DNA of 64,000 nucleotides from Megalobrama amblycephala (GCF_018812025.1 NC_063058.1:22215797-22279796); one strand, 5' to 3'. Positions 12,901 through 24,175 are shown, numbered from the stretch's first letter. Translations and numbers: made by a program. The notes: generated by a model from the sequence alone, not told the origin.

Positions 12901-15900
12901 AACTTTTGTATGCTAAACATGAAATAAGGTGTGGTCACATTTAGTGAAATTTTGCAGGCACAAAAAAAGCGATGTATGAAGCACAGCTCACACAGAAGTC
13001 ACTTTCAAAGCTTTCTGAGCTTTCTGTTGGTCAGCACGGTGGAATCTACAAGGGGAAATCTTTCACTCTCACACAAAACTCTCGATCACACAGATTCCTA
13101 TTGGATTTTGCACACTAAATTTCGCATAAATGTGACAGCACCTATACACCTGGCTAATGTGATCCCACAGGTTGCTTGCCGAAAGAGAAGTGGTGGTCTA
13201 CTGTGACTTTCATGGTCATAGCAGGAAAAACAATGTGTTCATGTATGGATGCAATGATCGGAAAGATGCCTCGCAGTGTCTTCAAGAACGCATTTTCCCG
13301 CTGATGATGAGCAAGAATGCTAAAGACAAGGTTAGCTGCGGCCATGATAGTCTTAATCACATGGCAAAGAGCATATAGTCTCTAATGCATCGTCGTAATT
13401 TTGAATTAACGCTTGTCTTTGTCTTTTAGTTTTCCTTTAGAAGTTGCAAGTTCAAAATGCATAAGAGCAAAGAGGGTACCGGCCGCATTGTCATGTGGAA
13501 ACTAGGCATTAGGAACAGCTACACAATGGAGTCTACTTTCGGAGGCTCAACATTGGGTATTTCAAGTTATCAAAAAAGTTGTCTAACTCTTAAATGTGAA
13601 AGGTTTGCAGACTCTGCTCTGGCTGTGCTCGTTCATGTGTTTTGGAGGAGGCATGGATTTGGAGACGCTCTGAAGGGAGAGTGGGATCTTAAAGGGATAG
13701 TTTGAAATTGAAAATTTGATGTTTATCTGCTTACCCCCAGCGCATCCAAGATGTAGGTGACTTTGTTTCTTCAGTAGAACACAGATGATGATTTTTAACT
13801 CCAACCGTTGTCATCTGTCAGTCTTATAATGCATGTCAATGGGAACTTCGTCTATAAGAGTCAAAAAAACATGCACAGACAAATCCAAATTAAACCCTGC
13901 GGCTCGTGACGACACATTGATGTCCTAAGACACGAAACGATCGGTTTGTGCGAGAAACCGAACAGTATTTATATAATTTTTTACCTCTAATACACGTCCA
14001 ACTGCCTTGAGCGTGCAAACGGCATCCGGTGCGCGAGGTGTGTACGCGACTGGCTTAGTTTAAACATGGAGCCTGTAGTATAACAGTTATACAAATGGAA
14101 GTAAACCACTAAAAAACATGGTTTTATTACATCAAAACTTCATTTTATTTTGTTACTTTTCGTAGGGGCAGCTTTACAAATAAAAAGAACACATACAAAG
14201 ATCTTAGTCACATACCTCAGTTGGATGTGGAAAAACCATAGGCACAGCTGATGGTTTAAGTCATACGCGATCCTCTCCTGGGTATGTAAAATCATCAGGG
14301 GAAAAATGATCGCTGTAGACCCTCAACAACTTTAGTACATTAATGGGTGTGTTGGAGGGTTTGTTCTTCTGAAGAAACAAAGTCACCTACATCTTGGATG
14401 CCCTGGGGGTAAGCAGATAAACATAAAATTTTCATTTTTGGGTGAACTATCCCTTTAAGGCCTGTTCACACCAAGAATGCTAACTATAAAGATAATTATA
14501 AAGATATAGTTCTAAAAATCGACCTTTATGCTTTCAAAGCTAGCTTGCTATTGCTAGCCTCTCCGAAATTGCCTACACTAACGACCCTTCGCTAAGCCCT
14601 GCCCTCCTTAGTTACTGTTGCTACGCCTGTCAAGCTTTCGTGTCTGGCAAGTCATTTACAGTATGTAAGAACCGGTGTCAGACATTTTCAAGGAGATAAT
14701 TAGTCATTTTTGGCGAACAGGTGAAATATCTGAGAGAGCAAGACAAAAGGGACTGCAGTGTGCATTCAAGGGATATATCCACGACATAATATGCAACCGA
14801 TTAGAAAATAATTTGATCAAAATTGAAGCTAAAGCTCCTAGCGCGAGCAGCAACCGCTTCATAATCTAACCATTCAAATGGGGGAAACACAATTTATTTT
14901 AGGAAAAGCTTTGTTCATCCACAGCAGGTTAAGTGAAATTTGTGAAAATAACCTAATAATTATAAATCAAACAGCTTATCCATAAGTATTGTGGAATAAA
15001 CACAAGACGTTAGCCTGACCACTTTGCAATGATAACATTCTCCCGCTTTTCTCCTGCTTTTTAAATCATTTTATTTCACGTTCAAATATATGCATTATGA
15101 ACAAAGAACCGTCATTATTTCCAAGCAATGATGTGCTGAGTTAGCTAGCTAGCTAACCTACTCGTCAGATTGTCCTACCTGGGCTTACTGCATATGCATA
15201 CATCAATATTACATCATTGTTGTCATGATAAATAACACAAAATTACAGTATATGCATTATTGTAAGGGTAGGTTTAGTGTTGGGGTAGGTGTAGATGTTA
15301 ATAAAGCCATAGACCACGTTAATATCACGCTGGAAGCACAATCTGATGGGTAACGTTAGCATTTTTCAGATTTTGCTAACGTTACCCACTGTTTCAATGG
15401 GAGGTAGCAAAATCTGACAGGGTAGCACAAATTGTCAGAACACCAGCATTTCTCCGCTTGGGTTTTAGGTTTCGGGAAGGGAAAATATTCCACCACCCCG
15501 TCCAAACTTTTAGGATACCGGGTAACAGGTTAACACAATCCATAGGCACAACGCTTCAGCATGTTCCCTCGCTCGAAAGCTTGACAGACCTCCCGTGCCT
15601 AGTAACGCTTGCTAAACCACGATTGGCCTGTGGCAGTTTTCGGGCGTGGCTTAGCGAAGGGTCAATTATCCCATAATTTACTCACCCTCATCGTAGGTGT
15701 ATATTACTTTCTTTTTTCAGCCAAACACAATCGGAGTTATATTTAAAAATATCCTGGCTCTTTAAAGCTTTATAATGGGAGTGAACAGTGCCATTTTTTT
15801 TGAAGCCCAAAAAAGCACATCCATCCATCATAAAAGTAATCCACACAGCTCCAGGGTGTTAATAAAGGCCTTCTGAAGTGAAGCGATGCGTTTTTGTAAG

Positions 15901-18900
15901 AAAAATATCCATAATTATAACTTTATAAACTGTAATTACTAGCTTCCGGTAAAGTCCGTCCGCGCGTTCACAAAAGAGTCGAGTTCCGGCGTATGACGTC
16001 GGACATAGGCGTAGCATAAGCTTAGGTGAGAGTAGACGCCTCTTGCGGTTTAAACAAATATGGCTGGGCAACAAACTCAAGCACCTCCGACATTTCTCAT
16101 TAAAAATTCTTGTTCTAATCCATGACCGGTGTTTTGTTTTGCTCTATCTTCTGTGCTTCCGCATTCATCAATTTGTCGGGTCAGAGGTCACTCATACACT
16201 GAAACTCAACTCTCTCGTGAACATGCATGTGATCATTACTGGAAGCTAGTAATTGCAATTTATAAAGTAATAAATATGGATATTTTTCTTTAAAAAATGC
16301 ATCGCTTCGATTCAGAGGGCCTTTATTAACCCCCTGGAGTCATATGGATTATGATGGGATGTGTTTTTTGGGATTCAAAAAAAAAATGGCACCATTCACT
16401 TCCATTATAAAGCTGGGAAGAGCCAGGATATTTTGTAATGTAATTCCCGATTGTGTTTGGCTGAAAGAAGAAAGGATGGCTTGAGGGCGAGTAAATTATG
16501 GGATAATTTTTAATTTTGGATGAATTATCCCTTTAAGTTTTTCATTTCATATTTATATTTTAGCTTTATTTCAATTAACAAAAATGTTTTTAATAGTTTA
16601 AATTTTAGTTAAGAGTAACAACACTGGTGTACACCACAAATACATGTCCAGTGTTTTCATTTGTAGGGGACAGGAAAGGAACACACTTCAGCACGCAGGA
16701 CCTGAAATCAATGGGCCATTGCTTTTGTGACACTCTGCTTGACTTTTGTGACCCCGACCCAGCCAAGGTGGCCTGTCTTTGGGCTTTACTCCTTTTAGTA
16801 CTGTTTTAATCAGCTTTGAAACGGCATAATTGTTTGAAAAATGCATTTAATACATTTTAAACAGACTCTACACTGTCTGGAGGAGTTAGGGGCGTTATTG
16901 AGACAAGAGGTCAGACGCAAGCTGGGAAGAGAAGTGGACTCTTTAGAGGATCTGTCTGACATTGACATCGAGTCCAGGTAAAAGTATAAACATATTCCAT
17001 TAAAATATGTTTCTTGTGAAGATTTATAAGTGTATGTTAGAACAAACCCTATCAATTATTTCACAATATTGATATTCTGTGCAGCACAAGTGGATCAAAT
17101 AGTACTGAATCAGACGGACTTCCTGTTCATCTTTTAAATGCCACAAACAAGGTGCAGTATGCCGCAAACCCTCTCAGTGACATACTTAAGATGATTTTTC
17201 TAAATTTTCCTTATTGTTCTGTGGTTTGTATGACAAAAACAGAGCAAGAAAAAACACCTAAGAAGCCGTAAAGAAAGAAACAGACTCCGGCAAGAACGGG
17301 CACGGAGTGCAGGACCCAAAATTATTCACAGGAACATCAAACATTTGGTGGGTCTTACTAAATATGCATTTTTATTGGTTATTCCTAATTGATCATGATC
17401 TAAAATCTGCAAAATACACCAAAAATGTTAAGGTACAAGCATCTAATTTATTTATTTAAAGGGGCGAAATCAGTGGCCGCTAAGTGCTCGCACTCGCAAA
17501 GCATCTGTTCATAGTGATGTTGATATGTTTGGTCTCATTTTTAAGTTTTGTTACAAGATGTTCACAATAAAAAAAAAATAAAAAAAAAGATTAATACATG
17601 TAAATTCTTACATATAGCCCCTTTAAATAAATAAATGCATGCATTTAAATAAATAATATTTGTAGTTAAAAGAAAGTATACCGTTTAATTTAGAAGCATA
17701 ATCATTAAAGCTATATGCGTTTTTGAAGGATCCTGTGCCCTCAAATGAAGATGCAGTCAAAGTGAGAATCCAAGAGAAAACTATGGGCTTCATGAAGGAC
17801 ACTAAGAAACAAAAAGTAATGAACCCACATTCTTTGCAAAAACATAAAAATGGGTGATATATGATGTAAAATACCAAATAAATAGGATTTAAACTACATA
17901 AAATGGACAGTGAAAAAAGTTTTATTCCCTGTGCTGTGTAGGTGCCAAGTTCAGTCAGGGCGAATCAGACTGTGAGGTCTTGGATCCCTCATCCCACCAC
18001 TTGCATAGGTGTAGTAGATAATGTTGCAGATCTTTGGGTGGACAGACCAGATAAGGTAACTGATCTGAATAGACATTTTAGATAATTTACATTATCAGGC
18101 ACTAACCATCACATAATTTAAGATATGGCAAAATACATGGCACAACAAACAAAAAGAAACCCTGTTTTTTCCAGATTGCACCTGCCACCAATTTGCACAA
18201 TGGTTATTCATCTTGTCGGCACTCTGTCTCAGGTAGCTATACTTAAATATATAAAAATGAATCCTATACTTTCCTTTCCATCAAGAAAAGTGAATAAAAA
18301 TGTCATGTTTTTCAGTTGATCCTGGGCACAAAACATATCAGCACACTACCTCATCTGCCCCCCAGGGGCAACTGCAAAGACAGACCCTCTTAGTTACTGG
18401 AGGTCATAAAAGATGTCCGTCTGTACCAGCCTCCAGAGTAAGAGCCCTGACTATACCAGTCCAACCGTACACAATGCCCTTCTACCCCGATTTCAAACCC
18501 CAACCAGAAATGAAAGGTAATAAAGGTCTTTTTAGCTTTCAGATTTTCACCAACATTTTGACCACACTGATGACCTATTTATTATTTTGCTGTCTCAAAG
18601 GAAGATCCCATATTTCAGACATTATGCAGAGGAGGTAAGTAGGCTAACTACTTCACATGAAAGCAAATTACACTTCACTGTTTTATACAAACACACACTC
18701 ACACACAACAGTTTGTTCTGGTTCTCGAATCTGATTGGCCGAGAGGTCTTTCCAGCCATGCAATATTCTTCCGGAATCGCACGGTAACCGTTTCACCGTT
18801 TGAATCACTTTGCTGTCAGCATTCTTACAGCGAGTGTCATGGCGGATGAGCAAACCCACCATATTTTTATAGATACTACTGTTATTTTGTAATGGAATGT

Positions 18901-20018
18901 AGTTTTAAGGGTTTTTTGGCGAGAATATAGTTGTTTAGAGCTCAGATATGTGATTTATAAGTAAACATACCACCTATTTGAAAATTTGTTTAGACGCTTT
19001 CGGAGATGTGAGCTCCAGGCAGTCAGCGGCCGTTCAGTGTACCCGCAGAGAACAGCTTCATCTCGGCCAGTTCTTTGGGAATTTGCCACTGGCTCTTATG
19101 TAGATAATGTTTAAACATGAGGTATAATTCGTTTTGGGTATATCAAATGGGCAATCTTTGGTCTTATCTTACTTGTTCCAGAGCTAATAGATTTGGCTTA
19201 AGGGCTATATTAAGTTTCATAACTTTATATTTACACTGAAATTAAATCCTGTACTAACTAGAGCGCTGCTTTTGTACGTTTGACTGAACTGTTTGCTTGT
19301 GCTATTTCACATGCTGTATTTTTTGGTATTGAAAGAGTATTGAGAGTGATTTCGACCTCAGTGAAAGTTACATTAATATGCCATTAGATGGCGGCAAAGA
19401 CTGTCTTTATGAGTGAGTCAGTCAGTCGCAAAGACTTTTATATTGAAATGGACTGAAACAAGGAAAAAAGGACGTTGTTTTTACTTTAAGCAACATCTTA
19501 TGAGACGCAACTGGAAAATGCATTAACTAGCGCTGTCATGGGAATGTCTTAAATGTTAAAAGGACAAAGAAATAGCTTTCCTCATTTAAACTGATTTTGT
19601 GATTATGATTCAGCTAGATGTAGGTAACATACTCAGATGATGGTTCTCTCATAATATTCTACATATTATAATGAGTTTCAATGATGCGACTCAAAGTTCC
19701 TTCGTTACTAGTTCTAAAGTGATGTTTTAGCATTAGTAATGGAGGCTTGGGCTCAACTGTTAAACCGTCAACTTGAGATTTGAATCAGTGGCGGAAGTAG
19801 TTCCTCACAAAAGAGGGTTTTAAAAACACTCAGTTGTTCTACTTATTTATTTACACACTTGTGCATTGAACTGTTGTATAAACGCAATATCACATGAGTA
19901 GCCGTGCGATATGGCTGTATATCAGCACGCTGTGATTACCTGCAGCCTCGTGCCTACGGCCGAATCACAACCATGCTGATATACAGCCATATCGCACGGC
20001 TACTCATGTGATATTGCT

Positions 20019-20068
<50 letters not shown>

Positions 20069-20954
20069 GCATACACAATTACATAATATATAGTATTTAT
20101 AAAATAACGTATAAATTATTAATGCAGATTTAAATGAATAAACTGTGTTGAAACACCAAGATAACAAACAAACAAACAAACAAACAATAAATAAAGGACT
20201 TTTCCCACAGTCAACAGAAACTCAGGCAGGAAAGACAGATGCAAGTGACCCATATCCCTGTCAAACACTTAATGCCACTAGACAACATGGGAACACTGAG
20301 GATCAGTCATAAGACAGATGGACGAGGTAAACGTAGTATTTCTTACGTAACTAAAATTGTTGTGCAAAATTTACTATCAGACTTAAAACCTCCAAATGTT
20401 TTTAGCACTGTATTATGATACCTGCAACCTGATTCATTTTCCCATGTTACCAGGTGCTGTGGCTGGCCTTGCATCACCAGATACAGAGCAGTCCAAGAGG
20501 GCCGCCGACCAAATCAGTAAACAAGATGGCTCCAGTTTCCTCCCTGACCTGCACAGGTCTAACTCATTATTTTTCTGGAGGTTTGCTTGAAATGTCATGC
20601 CATCAGCCGTTCTTACCGCTGTCATTGTGTGTTCCTCTGTAGCCATGCTCAACTGTTTGGGAACCAGGCTGCGATCAGAAGTCTGAGGTTAGGGAGGCTG
20701 CCTAAAGGAAGCAAAACTCAGGTATTTGGAAGAATTGCTGCTTCTACTGAAAGCCTGAGCAGCGAGGAGAGGTATGTCACGAAAAGAACATTTTCACATT
20801 TTGCTCAGTTGTAATGTTAACTCATCAGCTGATTTCCTTGACAAGGTTCCATCTGCGGTTGCCTCAAGAGTCCATGCAAGTGGAGGACGAGTCCACAGAT
20901 GTTCTTCCTCAAACATTTCAGGAAAAGCAGGTCAAGCCAGACAAAAGCACATGA
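6910..20954 (+). CDS. agbl2: Cytosolic carboxypeptidase 2 (AGBL2/CCP2), complete, 23 coding exons
   Basis: AGBL2 is an M14-family metallocarboxypeptidase that trims glutamates from tubulin tails, linked to cilia and centrioles. Exons: 6910-6943, 7296-7445, 8895-9080, 10079-10186, 10258-10426, 10530-10763, 12204-12609, 12738-12880, 13171-13330, 13430-13556, 16667-16767, 16865-16977, 17085-17151, 17243-17347, 17729-17815, 17942-18055, 18175-18232, 18316-18516, 18601-18634, 20211-20326, 20454-20556, 20643-20771, 20846-20954. They join in phase to 1017 aa without a stop. The N-terminal CCP domain precedes the zinc peptidase. Zinc ligands are His395/Glu398 (RVHPGE) and His491 (FHGHS), and the catalytic Glu564 is in [10 protein letters not shown]. 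Core similarity is to AGBL2 rather than AGBL3 ([27 protein letters not shown]). The Lys/Arg- and Ser-rich tail after about residue 666 is longer than in human (902 aa total). The start is the least certain part. Confidence 0.93.
7814..8502. repeat. MITE with internal ATTATGAC-type arrays, copy A (agbl2 intron 2)
   Basis: The right end, TGTGGTGGAAAGGGGCTTCC then ATA, matches the ends of copies at 10911-11582 and 23427-24175. The left end is degraded (GATGGAATTTTACTAAAGG). The interior is a run of imperfect short repeats built on CATAATTATGACTTTTT in both orientations, first one strand and then the other. There is no coding capacity. Confidence 0.6.
9738..9895 (+). repeat. tRNA-derived SINE (agbl2 intron 3)
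   Basis: An A-box-like GATAGCCTCGTGGGCAGC and a B-box-like CAAGTTCGAGTCCCAGC are followed by a C-rich body and an AAAGGCAAAAAC tail, parallel to the copy at 1872-2050. The B-box is a strong match to the tRNA consensus GGTTCGANNCC core. Confidence 0.75.
10911..11582. mobile_element. MITE with internal ATTATGAC-type arrays, copy B (best preserved; agbl2 intron 6)
   Basis: The left end TATGGAAGCCCATTTCTGCC and right end GAAATGGGCTTCCATA are near-perfect inverted repeats. Inverted similarity continues inward through AATCATGCTTTGGTAAATCA / TGATTTACCAAAGCATGATT. TA dinucleotides at the borders suggest a Tc1/mariner-type target. The interior consists of short imperfect ATTATGAGATAAA-like units. There is no ORF of note. 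Confidence 0.75.
12927..13146. repeat. Short MITE in agbl2 intron 8, related to 25700-25890
   Basis: It begins GGTGTGGTCACATTTAG and ends AAATGTGACAGCACC, forming short inverted termini. The interior (TGTATGAAGCACAGCTCAC, AGAAGTCACTTTCAAA, TTTCTGTTGGTCA) recurs in slc15a5 intron 6, so it is a dispersed repeat rather than conserved gene sequence. Confidence 0.65.
13689..14458. mobile_element. Palindromic MITE bounded by TTAA (agbl2 intron 10)
   Basis: TTAAAGGGATAGTTTGAAAT at the left and GGTGAACTATCCCTTTAA at the right are inverted termini. The adjoining GACTTTGTTTCTTC and GTAGGTGACTTTG texts also recur inverted at 14368-14395. Both borders carry TTAA (13689-13692, 14455-14458). There is no coding capacity. 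Confidence 0.8.
14581..15663. mobile_element. Palindromic element with CCTTCGCTAAGCC termini (agbl2 intron 10)
   Basis: The left end ACGACCCTTCGCTAAGCC is inverted at the right as GGCTTAGCGAAGGGTCA, and CTGTCAAGCTTTCG on the left pairs with CGAAAGCTTGACAG on the right. The centre has a further palindrome, GGGTAACGTTAGCA against TGCTAACGTTACCC (15350-15390). No ORF of note. It directly abuts, and may have truncated, the MITE that follows. Confidence 0.65.
15664..16536. mobile_element. Palindromic MITE with truncated left end (agbl2 intron 10)
   Basis: The right end reads TTTGGATGAATTATCCCTTTAA, with TTAA at 16533-16536. The left arm starts abruptly inside the terminus (ATTATCCCATAATTTACTC). 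Arm pairs include the AATCGGAGTTATATTT region near 15730 against the inverted copy near 16440. It resembles the family at 50943-51957. Confidence 0.7.
18700..20018. repeat. Interspersed repeat filling agbl2 intron 19, ending in a long hairpin
   Basis: The segment starts around TCTGGTTCTCGAATCTGATTGG and contains GTTCCTTCGTTACTAG and similar text. It ends with near-perfect inverted arms at 19884-19927 and 19974-20017. No coding exon of agbl2 is needed from it: exons 18601-18634 and 20211-20326 join in phase. The repeat identity is inferred from its style, not looked up. Confidence 0.5.
20022..20064. repeat. (AT)n microsatellite
   Basis: Uninterrupted alternating AT/TA directly follows the hairpin repeat in agbl2 intron 19. 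Confidence 0.9.
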
Positions 20955-21081
20955 AGATGACAAGATGTTGAGTACACTTTTCTTGTGAAGCCAAGTGCCT
21001 GAATACAAAAAAATGTGACTTTTCTTTGCAATCATATGTCATTCACCATTTCAGCTGCAGTCTATCATTTTCTATATATTT

Positions 21082-21087
21082 AATAAA
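21082..21087 (+). other. agbl2: agbl2 polyadenylation signal
   Basis: AATAAA lies 128 bases after the agbl2 stop codon. A second candidate hexamer region (AATAAATAATATG) lies near 21345. Confidence 0.55.
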
Positions 21088-21423
21088 AGGGACATTAATA
21101 CTGGAAAACAAAGACTGTTTTTCCTTTTTTTAGACATTTTCTAAAAGAAAGTTAGCACACTCAAGTTATTCTAATATTAATTCTCTTCAACTGAAGAGAT
21201 GTCCTTTCTTATTTGAAGTTGCCATGTGATAAACATGATTTGTTCTTTTCTTTTTTGAAGTGATTTCTAATGAAATAATGTAAGTGATTTTGAATGGAGC
21301 TGATTTATCTACTAAATTAAATTTGTAATTTTGTTAAATACAGCATCAATAAATAATATGATTTAGTGGTTTATAACACTGGAGTGTGTTCTGTCTTTGT
21401 CTTGAAAAGTCTGTAATATTTTT

Positions 21424-21429
21424 TTTATT
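21424..21429 (-). other. tmem17: tmem17 polyadenylation signal
   Basis: TTTATT on the + strand reads AATAAA on the - strand, about 190 bases past the tmem17 stop. It faces the agbl2 signal, so the two genes' 3' ends lie only a few hundred bases apart. Confidence 0.5.
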
Positions 21430-21619
21430 TATCCACATACAAAATATAATACAAGGCAAGATTTGTTTGTATAAAATAAGGCACCGAGATCAGCAGTAAC
21501 AATCCAGCTAAATGACTGACATGTGTCCTCTAGTGGTTACCACTGCCATCTTTCTAGTCTTTTTTTTTTTTTGTAACCACAGAGAATATTTAACCCAGTT
21601 CATCAGTGCAGGAGTCTCG

Positions 21620-23205
21620 TCACGTTCTTAATTCCTGAATCCCATCAAACTGTCGCAAATGGAAGCGACTTTCAGTGTGTCGGACCATTGCACGCAAGGC
21701 AACAAATCCAAAAAGAGTCTGAAAAAAACAAAACTGTTTTCAATCATTCAAGATTTAAAAAGAAAAAATCAATTCCTTTTGAACATATTTATTATAATCT
21801 CATATAATACACAAATATACATAATACAGATTCATACCTCTGCAAATATAAATAAGGCCAGTATTATATGAACTCCTCTCTCCAGAGGTTGAATGAGAAC
21901 AGCCTCATTGAAAAGCTGGAACAGAATCAGAGGAAACTGGAGTAAAAGAGTCAGGAGCCAAAATCCAGCCAATTCTGGAACCTGTTTAAAAATAAAGGAT
22001 GTGTTATGCAATAATGTATATTACATTATATTATATTATATTATATTATATTATATTATATTATATTATTATACCTTTTCTTGCAGATTTCCAACATTTC
22101 CCAGGTAGAGTCTGATGGCCTCAATCAGGGTCATTAAAATAAGAATTGTGATCAGGATGAACTTGTAATAATCTGCAAGGGCTGGGTACTAGATGAAAAG
22201 CATGATTATTATATTAATATATATGTATTATGTTAATATACATTAATATGATTAAACAGCAATAGTCAGTCAATGATGCCAGACTGAATTGTTAAAAAAA
22301 TATTAGGCAGAGCAGAATCACCTTTAGTTGTAGCATCACAACCTCACTGATCCACCAGAAAGGAAAGAACCACATGTTAAAGTAAAGAGACATCTGAAGA
22401 GGGAGACTCGATACTACATCCTTATCTGCCGAATAAAAGTGCAAAATTACAGCACAATAAATCCTATCGAGCAATATTTCTCTGAATTATAAGCGCGTCA
22501 AGTATTTTTGGGAATCATAGGCGAGATTCAAGTTAGCTGACTCGGAACCCGCCTACGGAGTGTTCGACTCATTTTCGTGAATCGGTTCTTTCGAACAGTT
22601 CGTTCATCTAGAAAAGTAAGGTTTGATGATAATTAAATCAATTTATGCTTTGTGTGTATCATAAACCGACATAAATGGAGTCGTAAAATATTTAAACTGC
22701 GTTTTAATTTTAAAATAAAGATATTAAATTATTTTCTAGGTTCTCTGTTTGATGAGTCAATAGTGAGTTTTTGATTCGAGAACCGCTCGGATGATTCCTA
22801 AACAAATCGTTCAGATTGGTTTTGCGAACATGTTCAATAGAATCATTAAAAAGATCCGACTGAAAAGAACGGTTCGTTCTGATTAGGTTGGCAGCTCGTA
22901 GGTTTGAGACACTTCCAAGGTTACCAACACCGTTTAACAGTGCTATAAAGACTTATTAAATCAGGTAAGCAACATGTATACTAACAGGAGTAACATTACG
23001 TGACACATAAACTCGGCTAACCAGATGAATTAGCCCAGCAGCTAGCAGCTCAGCACAAAGTCACCGTTTCGACAACTCAAACACACTTACACTGGCTTAG
23101 AAAATTAGCGTGTTCTTCAGGAGAGGGTTGCGTTCGGCTTTGGTCCACAAATACGGTTCTGGAGAAATCTCCAAGCCGTCGCCGTATGGGTTCAGGCAGG
23201 TCCAT
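21620..23205 (-). CDS. tmem17: Transmembrane protein 17, complete, 5 exons
   Basis: TMEM17 is a four-pass membrane protein of the ciliary transition zone (MKS/B9 complex). Exons in transcript order: 23205-23091, 22425-22322, 22188-22075, 21981-21838, 21718-21620. All junctions have GT/AG and correct phase, giving 191 aa (human about 198). The N-terminus MDLPEPIRRRLGDFSR, the membrane segment around LPLQMSLYFNMWFFPFWW, the segment YYKFILITILILMTLIEAIR and the loop GNVGNLQEKVPELAGFW match the family throughout. The C-terminus is a short cytosolic tail ending IQELRT. It lies tail to tail with agbl2. Its first intron contains a stretch of GAACGATTC-like repeats. Confidence 0.95.
22018..22070. repeat. 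(TTATA)n microsatellite in tmem17 intron 3
   Basis: About nine to ten TTATA units sit a few bases downstream of the tmem17 exon 3 donor in the transcript direction. Confidence 0.9.
22540..22885. repeat. GAACGATTC-like degenerate repeat in tmem17 intron 1
   Basis: The stretch has repeated short palindromic-looking motifs such as GAATCGGTTCTTTCGAAC, GATTCGAGAACCG and AGAACGGTTCGTTCT. Similar motif-rich stretches occur at 38280-38400, 42015-42110 and 56855-57530, so it is a dispersed sequence type rather than a unique regulatory block. Confidence 0.45.
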
Positions 23206-23426
23206 GTTGAGAGGCACAGACGCGAGTCCGTAGCAACGAAGGCGGATCTCGTGCGGTTGCGAAGGTCCAGCTGTGACGGGGGTGTGCTTTCACTCTCACA
23301 GATGCTCTTATGTTGAATTAACCCATGGTGTATGATGAAGAACGAAAGTAAATAGGTGGGTTTGAGTGATACATTGAGTACAAAGAAGTAATATTATCTA
23401 TTTATGCAAGTTAAAATAAGTAAAAT

Positions 23427-24175
23427 TATGGAAGCCCATTTTCGCGCCAAATGAAAAAAAAACATGCCTTGGTAAATCGTAATTAGAAGTTAAGTAGAAA
23501 TGAAAAATTATGAAATAGGAAGTCATATTTATGACACAAAGTCGAAATTATGACAAACTAAGACGCAAATTATGACAGAAAGTTAAAATTATGAGATAAA
23601 GTCGAAATTATGTCATACTTTATTCATAATTATGACATACTAAATCATAATTATAAGATTAAACATCATAATTATGAGATTAAAAATGGAAATTATGACT
23701 TTTTATGTTATAATTATGACTTTTTGTCATAATATCTACTTTTTATTAGGGCTGGGTGATATATCGCATGCGATTGTCACGCACATTTTGTCAGTAAAGC
23801 CGGTTCCCTGATTACTGCTAAATCGCCATCACCTGCTTTCAAATGGAGCGGCATTTAATAGACAGAGCCATAGATCACTAGCTACGCAATATCGCGTTCA
23901 TTATCGCAGATGAATCGCCTTCGATAATGAACGCGATATTGCGTAGCTTGTCAGTGAACTACGGTTCTGTCTATTAAATGCCGCTCCATTTTAAAGCAGG
24001 TGATGGCGATATATCGCCCAGCCCTACTTTTTATGTCATATTTCGATTTAGTTTGTCATGATTTAAACTTTTTATTTCTTTATTGGCTTTTATGTCATAA
24101 TCTTGACTTTCCCCCTCATAATTACGATTTACTAAGGCATGATTTTTCTTTCTTATGTGGCGGAAATGGACCTCC
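23427..24175. mobile_element. MITE with internal ATTATGAC-type arrays, copy C, carrying a nested hAT MITE
   Basis: Left TTATGGAAGCCCATTTTCGC and right GTGGCGGAAATGGACCTCC are the same termini as at 10911-11582. AACATGCCTTGGTAAATCGT also pairs with ACGATTTACTAAGGCATG. The interior arrays are interrupted at 23747-24026 by a second element. It lies in the tmem17-slc15a5 intergenic region. Confidence 0.75.
23747..24026. mobile_element. hAT-type MITE, 280 bp, with perfect 8-bp target duplication
   Basis: TAGGGCTGGGTGATATATCG at the left and CGATATATCGCCCAGCCCTA at the right are inverted termini. CTTTTTAT stands immediately before (23739-23746) and after (24027-24034), an exact 8-bp duplication, the hAT hallmark. 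The interior also folds back (CGCAATATCGCGTTCATTAT against its inverse). There is no ORF. Confidence 0.9.
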
